This document shows positions 1 to 5,731 of a DNA stretch of 7,873 nucleotides, piece after piece. The position numbers and the translations under genes are program-made. How positions within the stretch are numbered: the first letter of the stretch is position 1; each line of letters begins with the position of its first letter. Origin of the DNA: an uncultured Oscillospiraceae bacterium (lineage in GTDB: Bacteria; Bacillota; Clostridia; Oscillospirales; Acutalibacteraceae); contig USBH01000074.1 of NCBI GenBank assembly GCA_900552925.1, positions 1 to 7,873 on the forward strand. The letters are read 5' to 3'. The notes below the pieces were generated by a model. That model did no database searches and was not told the DNA's origin. It saw nothing but the letters and a program-made list of their open reading frames with translations.

Positions 1-49
1 ATCTACACCGTCTAATTCGTCGGCAGCGTCAGATGTGTATAAGAGACAG
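1..49 (+). other. Nextera i5 sequencing adapter (artefact)
   Basis: This is not genomic DNA. Bases 1-8 match the end of the Illumina P5 arm (ATCTACAC), 9-16 are an eight-base index (CGTCTAAT, which I recall as Nextera XT S510), 17-30 are the read 1 transposase arm (TCGTCGGCAGCGTC), and 31-49 are the 19-bp Tn5 mosaic end. Reading frames that enter it acquire the well-known spurious N-terminal peptide MYKRQ. Genomic sequence begins at base 50. Confidence 0.98.
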
Positions 50-565
50 GCGGATTTCAGCGGGGTCGCCGTGCATCAGGAGGGGAAGGACCGCGTGCGC
101 GTCACCGGCGTGACGGGACGCAAACATAACGGCATGTACAAGACGAGCATCGGCTACCGCGACTGCTGGATCGGCGAGGGACAGATCAGCTACGGCGGCT
201 CCACGGCGCTGGCGCGCGCCCGGCTCGCGGCGGAAATCATCCGCAAGCGGCTGGAGATCGTCGGCTGCGCGTACGAGGAGCTGCGCATCGACGAGATGGG
301 CGTCAACGCCCTGTACCGCGACGCGGTGAGCAGCCGCATCGCCGAAGCGCCGCCTGTGGAGGTGCGCCTGCGCGTGGCGGCCCGCACAAAGGACCGCGCG
401 AACGCCGAAATCATCGGCAACGAGGTGGAGGCGCTGTACACCAACGGCCCGGCCGGGGGCGGCGGCGCCGTGAAGTCGGTGCGGGAGATCATCTCGATCG
501 CGTCGATTTTGATCCCGCGGGAGGACGTTCAGATTCATGTGGAGTACAAGGAGGTTGGCGTATGA
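50..565 (+). CDS. AtuA/DUF1446 family protein, C-terminal part (5' truncated)
   Basis: The last 171 residues of a protein resembling the acyclic terpene utilisation AtuA family (DUF1446). Full-length members have roughly 450 residues in the main domain, so about the last third is here. Recognisable family features are an ISYGGSTALARARLA stretch in the middle, the RIDEMGVNALY segment after it, and a YTNGPAGGGG loop near the C-terminus. The family is named for a gene in the citronellol/geraniol degradation cluster of Pseudomonas; its biochemical role is unresolved, and terpene degradation should not be assumed in a clostridial genome. The 5' end is missing because the library fragment starts at base 50; the apparent ATG at 35 lies in the adapter. 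Its TGA stop overlaps the ATG of the next gene (ATGA), so the two are translationally coupled and probably make two parts of one functional unit. Confidence 0.85.
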   Translation, partial: ADFSGVAVHQEGKDRVRVTGVTGRKHNGMYKTSIGYRDCWIGEGQISYGGSTALARARLAAEIIRKRLEIVGCAYEELRIDEMGVNALYRDAVSSRIAEAPPVEVRLRVAARTKDRANAEIIGNEVEALYTNGPAGGGGAVKSVREIISIASILIPREDVQIHVEYKEVGV

Positions 566-861
566 AGCTGCGTGAAATCGCGCATTCGAGAACCGGCGAC
601 AAGGGGAACATCTCGGTGATTTCCGTGATCGCCTACAAGCCCGAGGATTTCGACCGCATCCGGCAGAGCGTCACGGCGGAGGCCGTTGCGGCGTACTTCA
701 AAGAGATCGTCCACGGCAAGGTGACGCGCTACGAGCTGCTGAATATCCACGCGCTGAATTTCGTCATGGAGGACGCGCTCGGCGGCGGGGTCACCCGCTC
801 GCTGGCGGTGGATATGCACGGCAAGACGCTCGGCTTTGCGCTGCTCGAAATGGAAATATAG
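562..861 (+). CDS. AtuA-like C-terminal (ferredoxin-fold) domain protein
   Basis: A 99-residue protein corresponding to the small domain that forms the C-terminus of longer AtuA proteins and is often a separate gene in Firmicutes. Visible family signatures are HSRTGDKGN at residues 8-16 and the NIHALNFVMEDALGGGVTRSL region at about 61-81. The start is the ATG at 562, overlapping the upstream stop by four bases. An AAGGAGG Shine-Dalgarno site at 548-554 sits inside the end of the upstream gene, and the length fits a stand-alone domain. The two products presumably form a complex, by analogy with fused homologues. No catalytic residues can be assigned with certainty. A terminator follows 36 bases after the stop, so this is the last gene of its operon. 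Confidence 0.85.
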   Translation: MKLREIAHSRTGDKGNISVISVIAYKPEDFDRIRQSVTAEAVAAYFKEIVHGKVTRYELLNIHALNFVMEDALGGGVTRSLAVDMHGKTLGFALLEMEI

Positions 862-897
862 CGCCGCCGCGTGCGGGGATGCCGTCTCATTGGCCAG

Positions 898-933
898 GCC
901 TGCAGCCCTTCTTCGGGGGCCGCAGGCTTTTTT
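898..933 (+). terminator. Rho-independent terminator after the AtuA pair
   Basis: Arms GCCTGCAGCCC (898-908) and GGGCCGCAGGC (917-927) pair with a single A-C mismatch around an eight-base TTCTTCGG loop, followed by six T (928-933). It ends the AtuA operon. Confidence 0.88.
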
Positions 934-963
934 GCACCTTCCCGCAAAAATCGCAGAAAACAG

Positions 964-992
964 TTGCATTTGCGGGGACAAAGGGATACAAT
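964..992 (+). promoter_or_regulatory. Sigma-A type promoter for the peptidase-transporter operon
   Basis: The -35 box is TTGCAT (964-969) and the -10 box is TACAAT (987-992), separated by exactly 17 bases. It lies just after a terminator and about 80 bases before the next start codon, as expected for the start of an independent transcription unit. The predicted transcript would start near 999. Confidence 0.7.
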
Positions 993-1070
993 CGATAGTT
1001 GAAATACCTGCACAGGACAACGCAGGCAGCGCCGCGCCCGACCTTTCGGCGCAGCGGGACAGGAGGAACC

Positions 1071-2330
1071 ATGAACAAGGAATTTTATCAAGGCAACCGG
1101 GAAAAGCTCTACGCCCAGATGAAGGAAAACGCCCTGCTGGTGCTGTTCTCCGGCACAGAGGTGCGCAAGACAAACGACGAGTTTTACCCGTTTTACACAA
1201 ACCGCAACTTTCTCTACCTCACGGGTCTCGACCAGAAGGAGCTCGCGCTGATCGCCCGAAAGGACGGCGCGGGCCGGGTGACGGAGAAGGTCTATATCCT
1301 GCCGCCGGACTGGCTGGTCGAGCGCTGGAGCGGCGAGCGCATCAAGGCGGCGGAAGCCGCGGAGCGCTCCGGCATCGCGGACGTCGGCTACACGGACAGC
1401 TTTGAAACGGAGCTGCACCGGCTCGCGACGAGCGGCAATTACCAGTACCTCTACCTGGATCTGTTCCGGGTCTCTCCCACCGACCGCGACGAGCCCGCGC
1501 ACCGCCTGCTGAAGCGCGTCGCCTCGGACTACCCGTACCTGCAGATTGAAAACGCCAACGCGCTGATCCGCCGCATGCGCACGATCAAGCAGCCCTGCGA
1601 GCTCGAAGCCATGCGCAGGGCGGAGGAGATCACCTGCGCGGGCATCACCGCCATGATGAAGGCCTCGAAGCCCGGCATGTACGAGTACCAGTACAAGGCC
1701 GTGTTCGACTACACGCTCGGGCAGTACGGCCCGCAGGGCCCCGCTTTCCCCTCGATCATTTCGGCGGGCAAAAACAATTTCTGCATCCATTACTACACCT
1801 ACAAGGGCCAGGCCCACGACGGCGACATGGTCCTGAACGACGTCGGCGCCTGGCACGACAACCTGATGACCGATGTGTCCCGCGGCTGGCCCTGCAACGG
1901 CAAATTCAACGACCGCCAGCGCCTGCTGTACGAGATCGCCCTGCAGACCTCCGACTACATGTTTTCCATCATCCGGCCCGGCATGGCCATGAAGGACGTG
2001 GACGGCGAGTCGCACCGGTACTGCGCGGCGCTGCTGAAAGAGGCCGGCGTGCTGGACGACGTGCAAAACATCGGCCGGTACATGTGGCACGGCGGCGCGC
2101 ACCACGTCGGCTTCGACGTGCACGACGCGGTGGAGACGCCGGTGCAGATCGCCCCGAACATGGTGTTCTGCGTGGACATCGGCATCTACCACGAGGAATG
2201 GGGCATCGGCTTCCGCGTGGAGGACAACTGCCTTGTGACCGAAAACGGCTGCGAAAACCTCTCCGCCGCGACACCGCGCACCATCGACGCCATCGAGGAG
2301 ACCATGCGCCGGAATTTCACGGCCTTTTAA
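1071..2330 (+). CDS. M24B family metallopeptidase, aminopeptidase P type
   Basis: A 419-residue cytoplasmic enzyme of the pita-bread fold. Members remove an N-terminal residue preceding proline using two metal ions. The N-terminal creatinase-like domain covers about 1-165 (note FYTNRNFLYLTG at 41-52) and the catalytic M24 domain about 175-415. By alignment to E. coli PepP the metal ligands are D257 (LNDVGA), D268 (MTDVSR), H344 (AHHVGFDVHD), D369 (CVDIGIY) and E384 (FRVEDN). H240 (CIHYY) and H351 match the other active-site histidines. D369 is unusual because this position is normally Glu in a VEPG motif. The start at 1071 is fixed by AGGAGG at 1061-1066; the open frame upstream of it lacks an initiation signal. 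The EutH-like gene follows after nine bases, so the two are co-transcribed. Activity on Xaa-Pro peptides is inferred; a narrower substrate range is possible. Confidence 0.9.
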   Translation: MNKEFYQGNREKLYAQMKENALLVLFSGTEVRKTNDEFYPFYTNRNFLYLTGLDQKELALIARKDGAGRVTEKVYILPPDWLVERWSGERIKAAEAAERSGIADVGYTDSFETELHRLATSGNYQYLYLDLFRVSPTDRDEPAHRLLKRVASDYPYLQIENANALIRRMRTIKQPCELEAMRRAEEITCAGITAMMKASKPGMYEYQYKAVFDYTLGQYGPQGPAFPSIISAGKNNFCIHYYTYKGQAHDGDMVLNDVGAWHDNLMTDVSRGWPCNGKFNDRQRLLYEIALQTSDYMFSIIRPGMAMKDVDGESHRYCAALLKEAGVLDDVQNIGRYMWHGGAHHVGFDVHDAVETPVQIAPNMVFCVDIGIYHEEWGIGFRVEDNCLVTENGCENLSAATPRTIDAIEETMRRNFTAF

Positions 2331-2339
2331 GCGCGGGCT

Positions 2340-3407
2340 GTGAACCAGGTACTGATGATCGTCATGGCCGCCGGCGCCGTGCTGGGCGGCGTCGACCGCC
2401 TGCGCGGCAACAAGTGGGGCTTTGGCGACAAATTTGAATCGGGCTTTATGATGCTCGGCTCCATGGCGCTCTCGATGGCGGGGATGATCTGCCTGACCCC
2501 GGTGCTCGCACAGGGGCTGGAGCAGGTGATCGTCCCGTTCTACCGCCTGATCGGCGTGGACCCCGCCATGTTCGGCAGCCTGCTCGCCATCGATATGGGC
2601 GGCTACCCGCTCGCCAGGGATCTGGCGGAGGACCCGCTGCTCGGCAGCTACGCCGGTCTGGTCGCCGCTTCAATTTTCGGCTGCACCATCGTGTTTACGA
2701 TCCCCATCGGCATGGGGATGATCCCGCGGGCGGACCGCCCGCTCTTTGCGCAGGGCATCATGCTGGGGCTGGCGGCCATGCCGGTCGGGCTTGTGGTCGG
2801 CGGACTGTTCTGCGGGCTTTCCCCGCTCGCCTGTTTGCACCAGAACCTGCCCGTCCTCGCTCTGGCGCTGCTGCTCCTGCTCGGGCTGTGGAAAATCCCC
2901 GACAAGCTGGTCCGCGGCTTCTGCCTGCTGGCCGAGGGCATCCGCTGGCTTGTGACCATCGGCCTTGTGCTGGCGGCGGTCGAATCCATGACCGGCTGGA
3001 GCCCCCTGCCCGGCATGGCGCCGATCGAGGAGGCCATGGCCACCGTGTCCTCCATCGGCGTGGTTCTGCTTGGCAGCCTGCCCGCGGCGGAGCTTGTGCG
3101 CCGCCTGCTTGTGCGTCCGTTTGCCTGGCTCGGCGAACGGCTCGGCATGAAGCCCCAGAGCCTGACGGCCATGCTGGTCGGCCTTGTCAGCGCGCTGCCG
3201 ACGCTCTCCATGTTCCCGGACATGGACGACCGCGGCAAGGTGGCGGCCGGCGCGTTCCTCGTCAGCGGCACCAGCCTGCTGGCGGCCCACATGGCGTTCA
3301 CGATCAGCACGGAGCCCCAGATGCTGGCCGCCGTCATCGCCGCAAAGCTCAGCGGCGCGCTGGCCGCCGTCCTGCTGGCGCTCTGCCTGCACCGGAAGGT
3401 CGCCTGA
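2340..3407 (+). CDS. eutH: EutH-like ethanolamine permease family membrane protein
   Basis: A 355-residue polytopic inner-membrane protein that resembles EutH, the ethanolamine transporter of enterobacteria and Firmicutes. Matching segments include VDR near the N-terminus (18-20), FESGFMMLGSMALSMAGM (32-49), LLAIDMGGYPLA (81-92), FTIPIGMGMI (119-128), LPGMAPI (223-229), MDDRGKV (295-301) and AAHMAF (315-320). It is shorter than E. coli EutH (408 residues), mainly through smaller internal loops and the absence of a polar tail. GTG at 2340 is chosen because it puts VDR at the same distance from the N-terminus as in EutH, although no good Shine-Dalgarno site precedes it; ATG at 2355 is the alternative. 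Translation may be coupled to the peptidase that stops at 2330. No ethanolamine lyase or microcompartment genes are present, so the substrate is uncertain. Confidence 0.87.
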   Translation: MNQVLMIVMAAGAVLGGVDRLRGNKWGFGDKFESGFMMLGSMALSMAGMICLTPVLAQGLEQVIVPFYRLIGVDPAMFGSLLAIDMGGYPLARDLAEDPLLGSYAGLVAASIFGCTIVFTIPIGMGMIPRADRPLFAQGIMLGLAAMPVGLVVGGLFCGLSPLACLHQNLPVLALALLLLLGLWKIPDKLVRGFCLLAEGIRWLVTIGLVLAAVESMTGWSPLPGMAPIEEAMATVSSIGVVLLGSLPAAELVRRLLVRPFAWLGERLGMKPQSLTAMLVGLVSALPTLSMFPDMDDRGKVAAGAFLVSGTSLLAAHMAFTISTEPQMLAAVIAAKLSGALAAVLLALCLHRKVA

Positions 3408-3430
3408 GCCGCTCAAATTTCTGCGCTTCC

Positions 3431-3467
3431 GCCCGCCGCAACGGCTTTCCGCCCGCGGCGGGCTTTT
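3431..3467 (+). terminator. Terminator of the peptidase-eutH operon
   Basis: Perfect nine-base arms GCCCGCCGC (3431-3439) and GCGGCGGGC (3455-3463) with a 15-base loop, followed by TTTTCATTT. It starts 24 bases after the eutH stop. Confidence 0.85.
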
Positions 3468-3480
3468 CATTTGCAAAACA

Positions 3481-3534
3481 TGCGGCGGCTCCAGGGGTAA
3501 CCCCGGGAGCCGCCGCATTCGATTTTGTTTTCTA
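3481..3534. terminator. Strong hairpin, second terminator, probably bidirectional
   Basis: A perfect 12-bp stem pairs 3481-3492 (TGCGGCGGCTCC) with 3506-3517. Inside it a further GGGG/CCCC stem (3494-3497 with 3501-3504) is closed by a TAA loop and separated from the outer stem by one A-G mismatch. On the plus strand a T-rich tail follows (ATTTTGTTTTCT, 3522-3533), making it a back-up terminator for eutH. On the minus strand the exit sequence is TGTTTTGC, a weaker T run, so it could also end the small minus-strand transcript from 3656. Confidence 0.75.
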
Positions 3535-3594
3535 TTGTCCGGCATATTTTGCCGCGCACAGCACCGCGGTCAGCGCGCACTGCACAGTTTTCAT
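3532..3594 (-). CDS. Possible 20-residue peptide, minigene
   Basis: The minus strand carries ATG at 3594, 20 codons and a TAG at 3532-3534. The product is MKTVQCALTAVLCAAKYAGQ, a short peptide with a positively charged N-terminus, a hydrophobic centre and two cysteines. It is preceded by a purine-rich Shine-Dalgarno site (AAAGGGG, 3603-3609) eight bases from the ATG and by a near-consensus promoter at 3656-3684; a strong hairpin lies directly downstream. The complete set of expression signals is the argument for a gene, because the ORF alone is too short to be significant. I recognise no family. Alternatives are a small RNA with an incidental ORF, or a leader peptide with no downstream gene. 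Confidence 0.4.
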   Translation of the reverse strand: MKTVQCALTAVLCAAKYAGQ

Positions 3595-3655
3595 CTTTTT
3601 ATCCCCTTTCGCGGCGCCTGCCGGCGCTCTGCGTTGCTTTTTCCATCCTACCCGT

Positions 3656-3684
3656 ATTATAATAAGAGCAAAAGCGGAAATCAA
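3656..3684 (-). promoter_or_regulatory. Minus-strand promoter of the minigene
   Basis: On the minus strand the -35 box is TTGATT (3679-3684) and the -10 box is a perfect TATAAT (3656-3661), with a 17-base spacer. Transcription would start near 3649. The leader contains a small hairpin (GCGCC at 3614-3618 with GGCGC at 3623-3627) before the Shine-Dalgarno site. Confidence 0.68.
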
Positions 3685-3787
3685 TAGCCTTTCGGCCGCA
3701 CGGCGGCTGCGCTCTGTGCCACACAGAAAAAATCCCCCGTTCGGGCACAGATTTTATCTGCAGTTTATAAACGGCCTGTTCCGCCTA

Positions 3788-3796
3788 TGGTATAAT
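3788..3796 (+). promoter_or_regulatory. Extended -10 promoter for the EamA gene
   Basis: TGGTATAAT is an extended -10 element with a perfect TATAAT at 3791-3796. There is no good -35 box at 17 bases; TTTATA at 3764-3769 is 21 bases away. A perfect ten-base palindrome, GTTTATAAAC (3763-3772), lies where a regulator could bind. It would give the EamA gene a leader of about 140 bases that includes the regulator remnant. Confidence 0.55.
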
Positions 3797-3808
3797 CTGC
3801 TTTGGAAA

Positions 3809-3934
3809 GGCGGCGGCGACAACGCCGCCGTCGCCGTGCACATCAACCGGCTGCGGGAAAAGCTTGAGGAAAATCCGTCGAAGCCCCGCTACATCGAAAC
3901 CGTGTGGGGCGCCGGCGATCGTTTCAGGAGGTAA
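3809..3934 (+). pseudogene. C-terminal remnant of an OmpR-family response regulator
   Basis: Forty-one codons ending in TAA at 3932-3934 translate to a segment that matches the end of the winged-helix DNA-binding domain of OmpR/PhoB regulators: GDN, then VHINRLREKLEENPSKPRYI, then ETVWGAGDRF. In intact members this is the recognition helix and C-terminal hairpin (typically VDVHIRRLREK...RYI.TVWGVGYRF); here the usual Tyr of GYRF is Asp. There is no receiver domain, no linker and no plausible in-frame start: only a GTG at 3836 without a ribosome site. The promoter at 3788-3796 abuts the break point. Its last two arginine codons (AGGAGG, 3926-3931) double as the ribosome binding site of the EamA gene. 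It is distinct from the regulator at 6809-7483, whose C-terminus differs. It is most likely a deletion remnant retained as leader sequence. Confidence 0.75.
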
Positions 3935-3940
3935 GGCAGC

Positions 3941-4804
3941 ATGTGGATTCTGTTTGCATTCGGCTCCGCCTTTTTCGCAGGCGTCACCGCCGTGCTCGCC
4001 AAGTGCGGGATTCAAAAGACCGATTCGACCGTGGCGACGGCGATCCGCACCATTGTGGTGCTCGTATTTTCGTGGCTCATGGTGTTTCTCGTCGGCTCGC
4101 AGACGCAGATTGCTTCCATCTCCGGCGGCACCTGGCTGTTCCTGGTGCTCTCCGGCCTTTCAACCGGCGCGTCGTGGCTCTGCTATTTCAAGGCACTGCA
4201 GCTCGGCGACATCAACAAGGTCGTGCCGGTCGACAAATCGAGCGTGGTTTTGACCATGCTGCTTGCCTTCATTTTCCTGCACGAGCGCATCAGCCTGTTC
4301 GGCGGCGTCGGCATCGTCCTGATCGCCGTCGGCACGTTCCTGATGATCGAGAAAAAGGACGTGGAGAAAAGCCCCGATACGCCCAAAAAGCGCTGGCTGC
4401 TCTACGCTGTGGGCTCCGCGGTGTTCGCGAGCCTGACCTCCATCCTCGGCAAGGTCGGCATCAGCGGGGTCGAGTCCAACCTCGGCACCGCGATCCGCAC
4501 GGCCGTGGTGCTCGTCATGGCCTGGGCGATGGTCCCGATCGCGGGCAAGCTGCACACCGTGCGGCAGATCCCGAAGCGGGAGCTGCTGTTTATCTGCCTG
4601 TCCGGCATCGCGACCGGCGCCTCGTGGCTGTGCTACTACCGGGCGCTGCAGGACGGCCCCGCCAGCGTGGTCGTCCCCATCGACAAGCTGAGCATCCTCG
4701 TGACGGTCGCGTTTTCTTACTTCGTCTTTCACGAGCGGCTTTCAAAAAAATCCGGCGTCGGCCTCGCGCTCGTTGTGGCCGGCACGCTGGCCATGCTGTT
4801 CTGA
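3941..4804 (+). CDS. EamA/DMT family transporter with duplicated COG2510-like halves
   Basis: A 287-residue membrane protein of the drug/metabolite transporter superfamily, with two EamA domains (about 1-137 and 151-287) of five predicted helices each. The halves align without a gap at an offset of exactly 150 residues: AIRT(I/A)VVLV at 34 and 184, SG(L/I)(S/A)TGASWLCY at 71 and 221, VVP(V/I)DK at 94 and 244, FLHER/FVFHER at 112 and 262. By hand count 63 of 137 positions are identical. Each half resembles the stand-alone single-domain EamA proteins of about 140 residues (COG2510) common in bacteria. The linker (138-150) is charged and lysine-rich. The start is the ATG at 3941, nine bases after AGGAGG at 3926-3931. 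The substrate cannot be predicted. The gene stands alone and converges with the two-component operon. Confidence 0.88.
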   Translation: MWILFAFGSAFFAGVTAVLAKCGIQKTDSTVATAIRTIVVLVFSWLMVFLVGSQTQIASISGGTWLFLVLSGLSTGASWLCYFKALQLGDINKVVPVDKSSVVLTMLLAFIFLHERISLFGGVGIVLIAVGTFLMIEKKDVEKSPDTPKKRWLLYAVGSAVFASLTSILGKVGISGVESNLGTAIRTAVVLVMAWAMVPIAGKLHTVRQIPKRELLFICLSGIATGASWLCYYRALQDGPASVVVPIDKLSILVTVAFSYFVFHERLSKKSGVGLALVVAGTLAMLF

Positions 4805-4906
4805 CGCCGGCGCCGTGTTTTGCCTGCTGCGCCGGCGCAGGCAGAAGCGGCAGGCCGCGGACGGAAACCCGCCCGAAGCATGAGCGGCTTTCCCCGGCAG
4901 AAACGC

Positions 4907-4958
4907 ATAGAAAAAGAGACCGTGTGCAGCACATCGCCCGCACGGTCTCTTTTTCTAT
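4907..4958. terminator. Bidirectional terminator between convergent genes
   Basis: Perfect 18-base arms at 4907-4924 and 4941-4958 surround a 16-base loop. The core AGAGACCGTG/CACGGTCTCT is flanked by A5 on the left and T5 on the right, so each strand has a GC stem followed by a U tract. It serves the EamA gene on the plus strand and the two-component operon on the minus strand, whose last stop is at 4965. Confidence 0.93.
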
Positions 4959-4964
4959 TCCGTT

Positions 4965-5345
4965 TCATTCCGGTTTCGAAAGCTCTTCGGTCAGCTTCAA
5001 AATCTGCGGGGCCAGCTTTTCGCGCTCCTTCTTCGTAATCCGGTTGTAGACCGGGTAGGCGACGGCCACGGCGGCTATGCCGAGCACGCCGATAACGACG
5101 CCCGGGATGAACCAGTTCTGCATCCAGACCATCGTGCAGCACATGCCGACGCCCAGCAGCAGGCAGCCGATCACGCCCAGCGTGACGGACACGACGGTGC
5201 CCTTTTTCGAGGCGCTCCGGTCCAGCCGGCGCAGCTGCTCCATTTTGTCCTCTTCCTTCGGCAGGTATTTGCTCCGGATGTTCCGGATCTCCTCCTGCTG
5301 CTTCGACGAGTAGGTATACGTAAAGGTTTCGTTTTTATTTTCCAC
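4965..5345 (-). CDS. Conserved small membrane protein of Firmicutes, two helices
   Basis: A 126-residue protein of unknown function. The N-terminal half is soluble and highly charged (TYSSKQQEEIRNIRSKYLPKEEDKMEQL within 11-38); two transmembrane helices follow at about 49-74 and 78-99 with a very short loop, then a charged C-terminal tail (KKEREK, 105-110). I recognise the pattern from conserved hypothetical proteins in clostridial genomes but know no established function. GTG at 5345 is preferred as start because AAAGGAGA (5353-5360) sits at the correct distance. The longer reading from GTG at 5363 would translate the ribosome site itself, although it gives a GTGA overlap with the upstream stop. 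It is the last gene of the regulator-kinase operon, and its hydrophobic part resembles the partial protein at 7722-7827. Confidence 0.8.
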   Translation of the reverse strand: MENKNETFTYTYSSKQQEEIRNIRSKYLPKEEDKMEQLRRLDRSASKKGTVVSVTLGVIGCLLLGVGMCCTMVWMQNWFIPGVVIGVLGIAAVAVAYPVYNRITKKEREKLAPQILKLTEELSKPE

Positions 5346-5352
5346 AGTCAAT

Positions 5353-5360
5353 TCTCCTTT
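5353..5360 (-). promoter_or_regulatory. Ribosome binding site that decides the start at 5345
   Basis: AAAGGAGA on the minus strand lies seven bases upstream of the GTG at 5345 and just after the stop of the preceding gene (TGA at 5360-5362). Its position inside the longer reading argues against a start at 5363. Confidence 0.7.
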
Positions 5361-5731
5361 CACTTATCTTGGGACGGACTGCTGTCCGCCCGCAGCTTTC
5401 GGATTCGCCTTGCGGCGTGGATCACCATATAGAGGCCCATGACCGTCACGAGGACGCACACAGCCCCGCCGGTCGAGCCGATCATGGCCCGGCGGAAAAA
5501 CGCGCCCTTGCTCCCGTCGTTGAACTGGGTCAGCATCGCGATTTCGAGCGACAGCATCGAGACCAGCGCCGCGGCCAGATTGACGCCCCGCGCCGCGGCC
5601 ATCACCGGGCTGCCGGATTTCCGGTCGCGCACCAGATTGACGACCGCCATAATCGTGGTGTAAAACGTGTACAGCGCGACGGCGGCGCCCGGAAACAGGA
5701 GCCTGCGCGGAATCTCTTTAAACCGCTGCAT
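5360..5731 (-). CDS. Small polytopic membrane protein of unknown function
   Basis: A 123-residue hydrophobic protein with about three predicted membrane helices (11-34, 44-66, 84-106) and a short charged C-terminal tail. Its most characteristic segments are YTFYTTIMAVVNLV (21-34), a KSGSPVMAAARGVNLAAALVS block (38-58) and LEIAMLTQF (62-70). I recall similar proteins next to histidine kinase genes in gut Clostridia, but know no named function. The ATG at 5731 overlaps the end of the kinase gene by 14 bases and has AGGAGA at 5739-5744, so translation is coupled to the kinase. That coupling and its membrane location suggest, as inference only, an accessory subunit or a target of the two-component system. 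Confidence 0.8.
   Translation of the reverse strand: MQRFKEIPRRLLFPGAAVALYTFYTTIMAVVNLVRDRKSGSPVMAAARGVNLAAALVSMLSLEIAMLTQFNDGSKGAFFRRAMIGSTGGAVCVLVTVMGLYMVIHAARRIRKLRADSSPSQDK

Noticed and set aside
31..49. Tn5-type transposon ends flanking the region (a mobile element)
   Set aside because: The 19-bp mosaic ends at 31-49 and 7828-7846 are followed by Illumina arms and indexes, so they are library adapters and not a natural composite transposon.
729..2192. A 487-codon open frame on the minus strand
   Set aside because: It lies antisense to the peptidase and AtuA-domain genes. Its product is rich in Val, Ala, His, Arg and Asp, as expected from GC-rich antisense, has no recognisable domain, and crosses a terminator and a promoter.
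3714..3750. A hairpin CTGTGCC/GGCACAG with a following ATTTT as another terminator
   Set aside because: The seven-base stem has a 23-base loop and the T run is short. It lies between divergent promoters, where no terminator is needed. Too weak to annotate.
2888..3934. A long plus-strand frame running from eutH through the intergenic region into the regulator remnant
   Set aside because: The first part is out of frame with eutH and the frame crosses two terminators. Only the last 41 codons resemble a protein family, and those are reported as a pseudogene.
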